The notes beneath the pieces are model-generated. The model was not told the DNA's origin. It made no database searches and saw only the letters and a program-made list of their open reading frames with translations. A stretch of DNA of 30,831 nt from assembly GCA_934754335.1 (NCBI GenBank), contig CAKVHY010000015.1, positions 1 to 30,831 on the forward strand. Reading direction: 5' to 3'. A program made the position numbers and the translations under genes. Source of the DNA: an uncultured Clostridia bacterium. Its GTDB lineage: Bacteria > Bacillota > Clostridia > Christensenellales > UBA1242. Of the stretch, positions 1-8,954 are shown one piece after another; positions within the stretch are counted from its first letter, which is position 1; each line of letters opens with the position of its first letter.

Positions 1-37
1 TTATTTACAATTTGTACATAATTCTAAGTCTATTTTT

Positions 38-68
38 ATTATATCACGCCCCCCCCCCCCCCTGTCAA
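38..68 (-). promoter_or_regulatory. Candidate phase-variable promoter with poly-G spacer
   Basis: On the minus strand a perfect -35 TTGACA (63-68) is followed by 14 consecutive G (49-62), then CGTGA, then a perfect -10 TATAAT (38-43). The spacer is therefore 19 nt. Loss of two G would give the optimal 17 nt, so slippage in the tract should change promoter strength. The promoter lies downstream of the pnp terminators and points out of the window, so its gene is not visible. An AT-rich stretch upstream (about 69-110) could act as an UP element. The promoter elements are seen directly; phase variation is inferred by analogy with homopolymer-spacer promoters such as Neisseria porA/opc and Bordetella fim. 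Confidence 0.75.
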
Positions 69-190
69 CAGAATTTTCGTCGTTTTTTGAACTTTTTTCA
101 AAAATATAACAAATTTTTACTAAAAAATGCATAATTTTATCTTAAAAAATAAATTTTGAGATTTCCACAAGTTATTCAGGTGCTTTTAGG

Positions 191-230
191 CAATAAAAAA
201 TTTCCTAAAATTAAGAAATCCTAGGAAATT
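191..230 (-). terminator. Second terminator of the pnp transcript
   Basis: A 9-bp perfect stem (AATTTCCTA at 222-230 pairing with TAGGAAATT at 199-207, minus-strand reading) is followed by a short T run (195-200). It sits directly behind the main pnp terminator and probably acts as a backup. Confidence 0.7.
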
Positions 231-264
231 AAAAAGAAAAAAGCCCCTCTATAGTAGGGCTTTT
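231..264 (-). terminator. Rho-independent terminator after pnp
   Basis: Minus-strand stem AAAAGCCC (257-264) pairs with GGGCTTTT (239-246) around a 10-nt loop and is followed by a T-rich tail (231-240). It lies about 50 nt after the pnp stop codon. Confidence 0.9.
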
Positions 265-316
265 CTCAAGACTTAATAAGTTTTGATTAATGTATAAATT
301 CGTCTACAAGGTTCTT

Positions 317-2407
317 CTAGTTGAAAACTCCAATTAGTTTTAGATCAACTTTTCCCTTCTCATTTTTGATACAGGAAACTTCGACCTTGTCACCAATTTT
401 AACAATATCTTCAACTTTTTCAACTCTCTTACTAGAAAGTTTAGAGATATGGATCAAACCTTCCTTTCCATAACCCAAGTCCACAAAGGCGCCGAATTGA
501 ACAATTCTTACAACAGTTCCAGTGTAATTCTTGCCCACTTCAATTTCTTCGGTAATACCTAGAATCATCGCTTTTGCTTTTTCATTCATCTCTGCATCCA
601 CTCCGCAAATAGAAACTAATCCTTCATCACTGATATCAATTTTTACCCCTGTATCGTCAATAATTTTGTTGATCGTTTTGCCTCCGGATCCTATTACATC
701 TTTAATTTTATCAGGATTGATAGTGAATGAAATAATTTTTGGAGCATAAGGACTTAATTGTTTTCTTGGTTCTTTGATAACTTCAGCCATCTTACCCAAG
801 ATAAATAATCTACCCTTTCTTGCTCTATCTAATGCTTCTCTCAAGATATGCTCATCAATACCCTTGATTTTGATATCCATTTGAATAGCAGTGATGCCTT
901 TTTCTGTACCTGCAACTTTGAAATCCATATCGCCAAGGAAATCTTCTAATCCTTGAATATCGCTTAGGACTGCAACCTTTCCGCTTTCTTCGTCTTTAAT
1001 CAAACCCATTGCAATACCTGCAACTGGTGCTTTAATTGGAACGCCTGCATCCATCAAAGCCAATGTACTACCACAAACGCTTGCTTGGCTTGTTGAACCA
1101 TTAGAACTTAGAACTTCCGAAACTGTACGAATTGCATATGGGAATTCTTCTTCACTTGGAAGAACCGGAACTAATGCTCTTTCAGCCAATGCACCATGTC
1201 CAATTTCTCTTCTACCAGCACTCTTTAAAGGCTTTGCTTCGCCAGTGGAATATGCTGGGAAATTATAATGATGCATATATCTTTTCTCTTCTTCTTCATC
1301 TATACCATCAAGAATCTGAGTGTCTCTCATACTACCCAACGTTAGAGTTGTCATAACTTGAGTTTCACCACGAGTGAAAACTCCGCTTCCATGAACTCTA
1401 GGAAGAACGCCAACTTCACACCAAATAGGACGAATTTCATCAACTTTTCTTCCATCTGGTCTAACGCCATCGTTAATAATCTTTTTACGCATTATTTCTT
1501 TCTTAATCTTATATAACACGTCTAAGATTTCTCTTTCTTTATCAGGGAAAGTTTCAGCGAAATGATTTAGAATATTTTCATTTGCCTTTTCTTCTGCTTC
1601 ATCTCTTTCGCTTCTAACAAAATGAGTCATCACTTCTTCCATTAAAGGATAAGCATATTCTCTAACTGCATTTGTAATTTCTTCAGGGATTACGTAGAAA
1701 GGTAAATTTTCGGCTTTCTTAACACCTAATTCTTCTGCAATTTTTTCTTGGAATTCAACTTGCTTTTTAATCTCTTCATGAGCAAATAAAATTCCTTGCA
1801 ACATTTCTTCTTCTGTAACTTCTTTAGCACCAGCCTCAACCATCAAAATTGCATCTTTAGTACCTGCAACTTTCAAATCAATAAGGCTCTTATCTTTAAT
1901 TTCAGTATTTGGATTAATATAATACTTTCCATCAACCAAAGCAACTTCGCAAGCACCAGTTGGACCAGCAAAAGGAATATCGCTAATAGTTAAAGCAAGT
2001 GAACTACCAAACATAGCCAATGGCTCTGGAGCAATATCATAATCAATACTTAGCGGAGTGGCAACCACAGTTACGTCATTAAAGAAACCCTTTGGAAATA
2101 ATGGCCTTAAAGGTCTATCAATTAATCTACTAGTTAAAATTGCTTGATCAGTTGGTCTACCTTCTCTTCTTTTAAATCCACCAGGAATTTTACCAACAGC
2201 ATAAAGTTTTTCTTCAAAATCAACGCTCAATGGGAAAAAGTCTTGACCAGGTCTTGGTTCTTTATTCATGCATGTATTAACCATAACCATAGTGTCGCCA
2301 CATTTAACGATACAATGGCCATTGGTTTGGAAAGCATATTTACCAATCTCAACTTCAACTTTCTTACCACCAATTTCTGTTTCAAATGTTCTAAAATCTC
2401 TTTTCAT
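317..2407 (-). CDS. pnp: Polyribonucleotide nucleotidyltransferase (PNPase)
   Basis: Cytoplasmic 3'-to-5' phosphorolytic exoribonuclease that degrades mRNA, releasing nucleoside diphosphates. The 696-aa protein has the full family architecture: two RNase PH domains (about 1-220 and 310-540) joined by an alpha-helical linker, a KH domain (about 550-610) with the loop IGSGGKTINKII, and a C-terminal S1 domain (about 620-690; YTGTVVRIVQFGAFVDLGYG). The catalytic second RNase PH core is recognisable in LSDIQGLEDFLGDMDFKVAG. The ATG at 2407 follows TAGGAGATAAA. It lies directly downstream of rpsO, as in most bacteria, with only a weak terminator between them, so some transcription from the rpsO promoter probably reads through. 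Confidence 0.98.
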   Translation of the reverse strand: MKRDFRTFETEIGGKKVEVEIGKYAFQTNGHCIVKCGDTMVMVNTCMNKEPRPGQDFFPLSVDFEEKLYAVGKIPGGFKRREGRPTDQAILTSRLIDRPLRPLFPKGFFNDVTVVATPLSIDYDIAPEPLAMFGSSLALTISDIPFAGPTGACEVALVDGKYYINPNTEIKDKSLIDLKVAGTKDAILMVEAGAKEVTEEEMLQGILFAHEEIKKQVEFQEKIAEELGVKKAENLPFYVIPEEITNAVREYAYPLMEEVMTHFVRSERDEAEEKANENILNHFAETFPDKEREILDVLYKIKKEIMRKKIINDGVRPDGRKVDEIRPIWCEVGVLPRVHGSGVFTRGETQVMTTLTLGSMRDTQILDGIDEEEEKRYMHHYNFPAYSTGEAKPLKSAGRREIGHGALAERALVPVLPSEEEFPYAIRTVSEVLSSNGSTSQASVCGSTLALMDAGVPIKAPVAGIAMGLIKDEESGKVAVLSDIQGLEDFLGDMDFKVAGTEKGITAIQMDIKIKGIDEHILREALDRARKGRLFILGKMAEVIKEPRKQLSPYAPKIISFTINPDKIKDVIGSGGKTINKIIDDTGVKIDISDEGLVSICGVDAEMNEKAKAMILGITEEIEVGKNYTGTVVRIVQFGAFVDLGYGKEGLIHISKLSSKRVEKVEDIVKIGDKVEVSCIKNEKGKVDLKLIGVFN

Positions 2408-2448
2408 TTTATCTCCTACAAATAATTATTGCACACATCTACATACAT

Positions 2449-2474
2449 TAAAAGGCTGGGAGTATTTCCAGCCT
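2449..2474 (-). terminator. Weak terminator between rpsO and pnp
   Basis: Stem AGGCTGG/CCAGCCT (2468-2474 with 2453-2459, minus-strand reading AGGCTGG first) with an 8-nt loop, followed by only TTTT then AATG. The short T run suggests partial termination, allowing read-through into pnp. No good promoter was found between this hairpin and pnp. Confidence 0.65.
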
Positions 2475-2481
2475 ATGCATA

Positions 2482-2745
2482 TTAACGAATACCCAATTTA
2501 ACTTTTAATGCACGAGCGGCTTCAAGGTTAGTTTTTTCAAAGTATTTTAACAATTTTTTTCTTTGGCTAACCAACTTTGATAGTCCTCTACGAGAATGTT
2601 CGTCATTTTTATTTGCTTTTAAATGTTCTGTTAATTCAGCGATTCTTGCTGATAGAATAGCGATTTGAACTTCGCAACTACCAGTATCTCCTTCTTTTCT
2701 TGCAAATTCGTTAATAATTGCTTGTTTCTTTTCTTTCTTTATCAT
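2482..2745 (-). CDS. rpsO: 30S ribosomal protein S15
   Basis: Small-subunit protein that binds the central domain of 16S rRNA early in 30S assembly. The 87-aa length is standard and the family core is clear: FARKEGDTGSCEVQIAILSARI near the N-terminus and NDEHSRRGLSKLVSQRKKLLKYF in the middle. The ATG at 2745 follows TAGGAGAAAAATT. Its own promoter lies at 2828-2856 and leaves a leader of about 75 nt, long enough for the S15 autoregulation known in many bacteria. Confidence 0.98.
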   Translation of the reverse strand: MIKKEKKQAIINEFARKEGDTGSCEVQIAILSARIAELTEHLKANKNDEHSRRGLSKLVSQRKKLLKYFEKTNLEAARALKVKLGIR

Positions 2746-2821
2746 AATTTTTCTCCTATAATCAAATTTGCCTAAGCCTGAGCCAATCGTTAGAGAAATC
2801 GATTAACCAAGAACTAGGTAC
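2746..2821 (-). promoter_or_regulatory. rpsO 5' leader, candidate S15 autoregulatory region
   Basis: About 75 nt lie between the predicted start of transcription and the rpsO start codon. It contains an AATCG/CGATT hairpin and a CCTA/TAGG pairing that could enclose it. S15 represses its own mRNA through structured leaders in several bacteria. The structure here was read by eye and does not prove a match to a known S15 leader class. Confidence 0.4.
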
Positions 2822-2827
2822 CTTAAA

Positions 2828-2856
2828 ATAATATCACAACAAATCCGATTTGTAAA
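2828..2856 (-). promoter_or_regulatory. Sigma-A-type promoter of rpsO-pnp
   Basis: -35 TTTACA (2851-2856), 17-nt spacer, -10 TATTAT (2828-2833) preceded by TGTGA. It lies in the gap between the hemZ stop codon and rpsO. Confidence 0.75.
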
Positions 2857-2874
2857 GACAAATATCCCAATTTA

Positions 2875-4299
2875 TTATCTTTTTTTACAATTATTTATAT
2901 CTTTAAATAACTTTTCACGTTTAATTAGCATTTCGTCCAATCTTTCTATATATTCTTTAGGTTCTTTAACGAAAGCCACTCTTTCTATCCTATTGCTTTC
3001 AATTTCCAAATATTTAGAAATTGCATTTGCTCCGCAAGCCACCACGCTTCTAGTTTCTTCCATACTATTAATATTAAATTTACAAATGCTATCACCTTTA
3101 AAATAACCTATATTTTCAAGATTGGCCAAGGCATTTTTCTGTTTATAAAGATAATATGGATTATAACCATTTTTCAACAATTTATTAATAGAGAACTTAA
3201 CCATTTTTTCCACTTCTATTTCATTAGAAGTTTTTCCACCCTCTAAATTTAAGCTAGATGCTCTTTTTAGGCAAAGCGTATGGACAGTTATATTATCTGG
3301 ATTTAAACTAATAGTTTTAAGCAATGTGGATTTAAAATCCTTAAGTTTTTCTTCTCCAAGCCCAGCAATCAAATCCATATTTATTTTAAAGTTATAATTT
3401 CTTGCCAAATTATATGCTTCAATCGTTTCTTTTGAATTATGGCTTCGTCCAATTAATTGCAAAGTTTTATCATTAAATGTTTGCGGATTAACGCTTATTC
3501 TTGTAACTCCCATTTTTTCTAAAACTTCTAATTTTTCTTTGGATATTGTGTCAGGTCTTCCACATTCAACTGTAAATTCCGAAATATCTTTTGGCAAAAC
3601 TTGTAATATTTTTTCTAATTGACCAGCGGAAAGCGATGAAGGAGTTCCCCCACCCATATAAATATTCTCCAGAACCAACTTCTTCTGTTTTATCATTTTT
3701 AAGGCGTTTTTTATATCCTTAATCAAAGCGTTTATATATGGTTCAACAAACTTTGAACATTTATCAATTGGCAACGATATAAATGAACAATAATAGCATT
3801 TAGAAGTACAAAAAGGGATATTTATATACAAATCAACCTTATTTTTTACTTTATCTATAGTTTGATTTCTAACAATTTTGCCAAGTAATTTAACCTTATC
3901 TTTGGAAACTTTATATTCATTTAACAAAACATTTTCAACCTTATTAAAGTCGCCAAATTCAGCCAAGAGTTCATGAAACAACTTTGTGGGTCTAATGCCA
4001 GTTAGCGAACCATAAGGAATCTCTTTATGTTCTATTCTTGAAACAACTTCATAAAGAAAAACTTTGGCATTTTTCTTTATATGTTTGAATTTATTCCTCA
4101 TTTCATCATCAGTTAAACTAAATGATTTTTTATAAGTTTTATTTTTGTAAGTCAAACTCATTACAAAGTTTGTTTTATTATCAAAAATATTTAAAGTTAA
4201 CTCGTCTGAAGAATTTTCAACCCTTTCTTTTGAATAAAACAAATTTAATATTAAGATGAACTCGTCTTTTAATTTTTCATAATTTGTTATAATTTTCAT
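2875..4299 (-). CDS. hemZ: HemZ-like radical SAM protein (coproporphyrinogen dehydrogenase family)
   Basis: 474-aa radical S-adenosylmethionine protein of the oxygen-independent coproporphyrinogen III oxidase/HemW superfamily. The [4Fe-4S] cysteines are C164, C168 and C171 (INIPFCTSKCYYCSF, CX3CX2C), followed by the SAM-binding glycine motif MGGGTPSSL near 215-222. The roughly 150-residue N-terminal extension, including GSLTGIRPTKL, is typical of HemZ and distinguishes it from shorter HemN/HemW proteins. It overlaps the rel stop codon by one base (TAATG), so the two are translationally coupled. Whether it makes protoporphyrin precursors or acts as a haem chaperone cannot be told from sequence; no other haem genes are in the window. 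Confidence 0.85.
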   Translation of the reverse strand: MKIITNYEKLKDEFILILNLFYSKERVENSSDELTLNIFDNKTNFVMSLTYKNKTYKKSFSLTDDEMRNKFKHIKKNAKVFLYEVVSRIEHKEIPYGSLTGIRPTKLFHELLAEFGDFNKVENVLLNEYKVSKDKVKLLGKIVRNQTIDKVKNKVDLYINIPFCTSKCYYCSFISLPIDKCSKFVEPYINALIKDIKNALKMIKQKKLVLENIYMGGGTPSSLSAGQLEKILQVLPKDISEFTVECGRPDTISKEKLEVLEKMGVTRISVNPQTFNDKTLQLIGRSHNSKETIEAYNLARNYNFKINMDLIAGLGEEKLKDFKSTLLKTISLNPDNITVHTLCLKRASSLNLEGGKTSNEIEVEKMVKFSINKLLKNGYNPYYLYKQKNALANLENIGYFKGDSICKFNINSMEETRSVVACGANAISKYLEIESNRIERVAFVKEPKEYIERLDEMLIKREKLFKDINNCKKR

Positions 4300-6488
4300 T
4301 ACACATTCCTATAAACTTCATAAACGCATGATAGGTTTTCAATTTTACTCATAATCTCGTTTAATTCAACTTTTGAAGAGATTTCCAATCTTATAGTTAC
4401 AATTAATTGATTTTGATTATTAACTCTTGAACTTATGCTAATTATATTTAATTTTGAATCAGAAATACGTTTTGAAATCTGAGAAAGTGTTGTGCTTTTA
4501 TTTTGTGCAATTACTGAAAAATCACCAATAAAACCCTTTCCCTTGCTTTCATTCCAACTACATTCAATTAATCTGTCAAATTCGCATAGTTTTAATGACG
4601 CACAATCTGCTCTATGAATTGTTACACCTTTCCCCCTTGAAACATAGCCCGTAATCTCATCTCCCGGCAATGGATTACAACATTTTGCGAATTTAACCAA
4701 CATATTAGAGTAACCCCTAACGGAAACCTGATCGGAATGATTATGTTCTTTAATTACTCCTGGCATTACGCCTTTTAAATTTTGCTCTTCCTCTATATCA
4801 TCTTTATAAAGTTTATACAATTTGTTAAATATTTGATTTGATGTGATTCCACCATATCCGATTGATGCCAACATATCATCAATTGACGTGAACGAGTATC
4901 TTTCCAACACTTCATTCAAGTAAGACTCCTGCCAAACCTTAGAAACTGGTACATTTTTTGCCTTACAATAGGCATCAAACATTGATTTCCCTTTCTTTAT
5001 ATTATCTTCTTTCATTGATTTTTTAAAGAAAGAATTTATTTTAGATTTAGCCCCTGCAGTTTTGCAAATCTTTAACCAATCTCTAGAAGGTCCCTTTGAT
5101 AAAGGACTTGTAATAATCTCAACAACATCGCCATTTTTTAACAACGTGCTTAATGTTGCCATCTTTCCATTAATCTTTGCCCCAACGCATGTATCTCCAA
5201 CTTGAGAATGAACTCCATAAGCAAAGTCTATAGGCGTTGAGCCTTCTGGAAACTCCAAGATTTTCCCTTGCGGAGTTTGTACAAATATTCTTCCCACATA
5301 AACGTCAGTTTTCAAAACTTCTAGAAGTTCATCGCTGGATTTTTCCTTATACAAATCCATAATAGACCTAAAATAATTGATTTTAGCGTCGTTAGCGTCA
5401 ACCTTTTTATTAAACTTATATGCCCAATGTGAAGCCAATCCATATTCAGCGTAGTTATGCATATCAAAGGTACGAATTTGAACTTCAACAGGGTCTCCAT
5501 TATCTAAAACAATTGCTGTATGAATTGACTGATAACCATTTTCTTTTGGATGCGAAATATAATCCTTACAATCACCAAATGGTTTGAACATTGAGAAGAT
5601 CTTTCCAAGAACCGCATAACATTCGTCAATAGTATCAACTATCACTCTAACAGCCAAAATATCTACAATATGATTAAATGTAAACTCAGAAAATTTTATA
5701 TTTTCAACATTTTTTATAGCACTTTTATCTCTTCCATAAACATCTAAGAGTGAGTTTACAGACATATCCTTACTCTGTAATTTTTTAGCAATACTGGCCA
5801 TTTGTTTTTGTCTGCCATAAACCAGGTTGTGTGGAGAAATTACTTGAATCTCTTTTCTAATCTTATCAATCACATCTTTGATTGATTGGTTTCTTTCTTC
5901 AAAGTACTCACTTAAAACCTTGGATAATTCCTCATACATCTTTGGTTTATAATATTTAAAGGTTGCATTCTCAAACTTATTTTTTATCTGGCTCATTCCA
6001 AGCATCGATGCAATTGGAGAATAAATATCTGTTATAACCTTCATCATTTTTTCTAAATCTTCTTGAGAAAACTTATCTATGTAATCCAACTTTAAGGCTT
6101 CAATAAGCAATTTTATAATAACCACTCGCATTTCTTTTGCGATGCTAATAAACATCTTTTTAACACCTTCAAGTTGTTCTTCTTTTGTTTCGAGATTTAA
6201 AGTTTCCAAGTTCTCAAGTAAAGAGATTAAAAACTGAGTTTCTTCTTCCAGTTTATTTTTATTTGGAATTTCAATTCCTAATTTGATAAAAGGAAAATAA
6301 AGCCCAGCAACTACTGAATGAAAACCAAGTTTATTTTCAATAATAGATAATCCAAGTTTTTCTGCAAACTTGATATTATAAACTTTATCTTCCTGCAAAT
6401 TGTCCTTTAAAATATTTAAAGTATTTTCAATTGTCTCACACTGTTCATTATTAAAATTATTTTTAATCTCTTTTAAAAAATCTTCCAT
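4299..6488 (-). CDS. rel: RelA/SpoT-type (p)ppGpp synthetase with degenerate hydrolase domain
   Basis: Stringent-response alarmone enzyme. The domain order is that of long RSH proteins: N-terminal pseudo-HD region (about 40-190), synthetase (about 220-360), TGS (about 395-462), zinc-finger region with AKCCNPLPG (601-609), and ACT (about 655-729). Synthetase motifs are present: YGRQKQMASIAKKL, DILAVRVIV, KDYISHPKENGYQSIHTA, VEVQIRTFDMHNYAEYG. The hydrolase motifs are not. The region that should carry LLHD reads LYFPF (63-67) and that for DRLHN reads IEALK (129-133). An extra segment of about 20 residues (240-262) splits the synthetase start, and the RxKD/ExDD switch reads DCKD (306-309). The enzyme is likely synthetase-only. 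The start follows AAAAGGT, 10 nt after the recJ stop codon. Confidence 0.93.
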   Translation of the reverse strand: MEDFLKEIKNNFNNEQCETIENTLNILKDNLQEDKVYNIKFAEKLGLSIIENKLGFHSVVAGLYFPFIKLGIEIPNKNKLEEETQFLISLLENLETLNLETKEEQLEGVKKMFISIAKEMRVVIIKLLIEALKLDYIDKFSQEDLEKMMKVITDIYSPIASMLGMSQIKNKFENATFKYYKPKMYEELSKVLSEYFEERNQSIKDVIDKIRKEIQVISPHNLVYGRQKQMASIAKKLQSKDMSVNSLLDVYGRDKSAIKNVENIKFSEFTFNHIVDILAVRVIVDTIDECYAVLGKIFSMFKPFGDCKDYISHPKENGYQSIHTAIVLDNGDPVEVQIRTFDMHNYAEYGLASHWAYKFNKKVDANDAKINYFRSIMDLYKEKSSDELLEVLKTDVYVGRIFVQTPQGKILEFPEGSTPIDFAYGVHSQVGDTCVGAKINGKMATLSTLLKNGDVVEIITSPLSKGPSRDWLKICKTAGAKSKINSFFKKSMKEDNIKKGKSMFDAYCKAKNVPVSKVWQESYLNEVLERYSFTSIDDMLASIGYGGITSNQIFNKLYKLYKDDIEEEQNLKGVMPGVIKEHNHSDQVSVRGYSNMLVKFAKCCNPLPGDEITGYVSRGKGVTIHRADCASLKLCEFDRLIECSWNESKGKGFIGDFSVIAQNKSTTLSQISKRISDSKLNIISISSRVNNQNQLIVTIRLEISSKVELNEIMSKIENLSCVYEVYRNV

Positions 6489-6498
6489 TTTTTACCTT

Positions 6499-8865
6499 TT
6501 AGCACAATGCTTTAATAAAATTATAAATTTTAGAGTTTTTCAATTCACTTCTTACATTTGTTAACACTAATTGATATTGTTTTATTTCTATAATCCCCAA
6601 CTCATTTAGTACCATAACAACAAACACCATTTGTGTTATGTTAAGTGAAAATTGCGGATTTAATGCCTTAAGTTTCTCAAAATAATCAAAGAAATCACCA
6701 CCAATTATATTCTTTATTTGTCCAAATTTAATAGCATTATGATATTTTGCGAATGTATCTCTATCCGCTCTTACCTTTTTAAATAGACTAAGATCTATAT
6801 GTTTATTAGGGATATAAACTTCCGCATCTAAGGCTGATAATTTATTAACATATCCCTGATGAACTGGTGGATCTAATAAGAATATCTTCGAATAATTTTT
6901 AAAATTGTTTAGATTTATAGGTGCAAACAATATGCAATTCTCACCAAAAGTATTGTTTATTTTATACAAATCAAAATTGGTTATATTTTTATTTTCATTT
7001 ATAAATTCATTATAACTTTCAATAGTATTAGCAATAACCAGAGTTCCAAACGAATTAATCGCAGTTTCTTTATTAATCATTTTTATCATTGCATTAGGTT
7101 CTAGCACCTTGTAACCCTTGTTTGATGGAGTATCTAAATATTGCATTTGTAATAAATAACTTGCATTTATTATGTCAGATTTTACACCCGTATTTAATTG
7201 TGAAAATGTTATATTTCTAATAATGCCTTTAATCTTTGTCTTTTTATAGTATGTTTCTAAATTCAATTCAATAATCGCATTTTTATTACAATTGCTATTT
7301 AAATTATAAACGTAATCTCCCATATTAAAGCCAAGAAGTTCAATATTATTTACATGTAATTTAATATGATTGAAATAATTTGTCATTCTGGCAACATTTA
7401 CACCATTAAATGAAATCTTAAACAATGGTTTTTCATTCGCCAAACCAAATGGTTCTAATTTGTTTATATCAGACACAAATTTTTCGGTAATTTTAACCTT
7501 AGATAAATCCATATCATAATTCTTAGAAAACACGAAATCTGAACTTGGATAGTTTGCGAAGATATAATCATTAAACGATTTTTTAAACTTCTCCAAATTC
7601 TCAGGACTAACCGTAACTCCTGCGGCCTGATTATGTCCGCCAAATTGAACCAGGGTACTTTTTATATTGTTTAGAACTTCAAAAACATTAACTGCAGGTA
7701 TGCTTCTAACGCTTCCTTTATAAACATTATCAACTTTAGTTAAAACACACGCAGGTCTATTATAATTCTCCACAAGTTTTGAACTAATTATTCCGAGTAC
7801 GCCACTTTCCCATTTCTCATTGTAAACAACAATTGCACTTAATTTTGAAATGTTTACGTTTTTTAGTTGCTCAATCGCTTCATTTGTAATATTGTTGGTT
7901 TCTGTTAATCTTTTTTCGTTCATTTCCAACAACATATCAATGTATTTATTTATTTTTTGTAAATCTTCTTCAATATATAAGTAAAAGGAAATTATTGCGT
8001 CTCCCATTCTTCCACTTGCGTTTATCTTTGGAGCAAGTTTATAAGAAATATCTCCGGAAGTTATTTTTTGTGTAAATTTTAATCTTTCCAATAACTTTCT
8101 TAATCCCAAAGGCAAATCTCTCTTTTGATTTTTTAAACCAAAGTATACAATCGCCCTATTTTCGTCAGTCAACGGAACTATATCTGCCACTGTTGCCAAA
8201 GACGCAATCGTCAAATATCTTTTTGCCTTGTCAAAGCCAAGTATTGCTTCCGCAACTTTAAAAGCAACGCCAGCACCACATAAATCTCTGAATGGATATT
8301 TCTGATCTTTTAGTTTTGGATTTACTACAATACAATCTGGTATCTCATCTGGAATGTCATGATGATCTGTGATTGCAATCTCAATTCCTATTTTTTTACA
8401 ATACTCAACTTCCACTTTAGAGGAAATTCCACAATCCACAGTAATTATAAAATCAGGATTATGAAGTTTCTTTATTTTATCAATTGTTTCAACAGAAAGC
8501 CCATAACCATCTGCTATTCTGTTTGGCAAAAACACATCTGCATTAACTCCCAATTCCAACAATGTTTTATACATAATAGCAGAAGCACTAATTCCATCAG
8601 TATCATAATCCCCAAGTATAACAATTTTGCTCTTTTTATCAATATGTTCTTTAATCTTATCTATTAACTCATCCATATTTAATAGATCATAAGGATTATG
8701 AAAACTATCTTCATCAGGATTCAAAAACCTTTTGATTTTATCTTCTGTGTCAAATCCGCGCATAAATAAAAGTTTAATAACATTTTCATCTAGGTCAACA
8801 TCACTACTAATATTACTAATAATTTTATTATTAAATTTTATCTCTTTTTTTCTCTTAAATTCCAA
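6499..8865 (-). CDS. recJ: Single-stranded-DNA-specific exonuclease RecJ
   Basis: 5'-to-3' exonuclease on single-stranded DNA used in recombination, repair and mismatch repair. The 788-aa protein carries the DHH phosphoesterase motifs: LGDYDTDGISASA (about 83-95), ITVDCGISS, AITDHHDIPDEIPD and a GAGVAFK motif. The DHHA1 domain follows, with VQFGGHNQAAGVTVSPE near 410-430, then an OB-like segment and a long C-terminal extension of about 230 residues as in Firmicute RecJ. The best start is TTG at 8865, preceded by GAGGAAAAGAT. No in-frame ATG lies nearby. The Shine-Dalgarno abuts a strong hairpin at 8881-8913. Rel follows 10 nt downstream. Confidence 0.95.
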   Translation of the reverse strand: MEFKRKKEIKFNNKIISNISSDVDLDENVIKLLFMRGFDTEDKIKRFLNPDEDSFHNPYDLLNMDELIDKIKEHIDKKSKIVILGDYDTDGISASAIMYKTLLELGVNADVFLPNRIADGYGLSVETIDKIKKLHNPDFIITVDCGISSKVEVEYCKKIGIEIAITDHHDIPDEIPDCIVVNPKLKDQKYPFRDLCGAGVAFKVAEAILGFDKAKRYLTIASLATVADIVPLTDENRAIVYFGLKNQKRDLPLGLRKLLERLKFTQKITSGDISYKLAPKINASGRMGDAIISFYLYIEEDLQKINKYIDMLLEMNEKRLTETNNITNEAIEQLKNVNISKLSAIVVYNEKWESGVLGIISSKLVENYNRPACVLTKVDNVYKGSVRSIPAVNVFEVLNNIKSTLVQFGGHNQAAGVTVSPENLEKFKKSFNDYIFANYPSSDFVFSKNYDMDLSKVKITEKFVSDINKLEPFGLANEKPLFKISFNGVNVARMTNYFNHIKLHVNNIELLGFNMGDYVYNLNSNCNKNAIIELNLETYYKKTKIKGIIRNITFSQLNTGVKSDIINASYLLQMQYLDTPSNKGYKVLEPNAMIKMINKETAINSFGTLVIANTIESYNEFINENKNITNFDLYKINNTFGENCILFAPINLNNFKNYSKIFLLDPPVHQGYVNKLSALDAEVYIPNKHIDLSLFKKVRADRDTFAKYHNAIKFGQIKNIIGGDFFDYFEKLKALNPQFSLNITQMVFVVMVLNELGIIEIKQYQLVLTNVRSELKNSKIYNFIKALC

Positions 8866-8876
8866 ATCTTTTCCTC

Positions 8877-8913
8877 AAAAATTAATGCCTCAAATTTGCT
8901 TTGAGGCATTAAT
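8877..8913 (-). terminator. Strong hairpin between secF and recJ
   Basis: A 14-bp perfect stem (8900-8913 with 8881-8894; arms ATTAATGCCTCAAA and its complement) with a 5-nt loop is followed by TTTT (8877-8880) and then immediately by the recJ Shine-Dalgarno GAGGAA. It probably terminates the secDF transcript. The T run is short, so read-through into recJ is plausible. A weaker hairpin (8929-8934 with 8944-8949) precedes it. Confidence 0.7.
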
Positions 8914-8954
8914 TAATTATTTTTCTCAAAGCACTAAATTTTGGTGCTTAAAGT

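Larger units (their letters stand above)
1..316. other. Intergenic region 3' of pnp
   Basis: No coding sequence is visible. The region holds two tandem rho-independent terminators for pnp (191-264), an AT-rich stretch with an 8-bp inverted repeat (84-91 with 97-104), and a minus-strand promoter whose spacer is a G14 run (38-68). Everything left of about position 31 would be the 5' leader of a transcript that leaves the window. Confidence 0.8.

Noticed and set aside
84..104. TTTTTGAA/TTCAAAAA inverted repeat upstream of the poly-G promoter as an operator or inversion site
   Set aside because: Only 8 bp of A/T-rich symmetry and no second copy on the other side of the promoter, so an invertible switch is not supported.
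8359..8667. 102-codon plus-strand frame
   Set aside because: Lies antisense to the conserved DHH domain of recJ and shows no family features.
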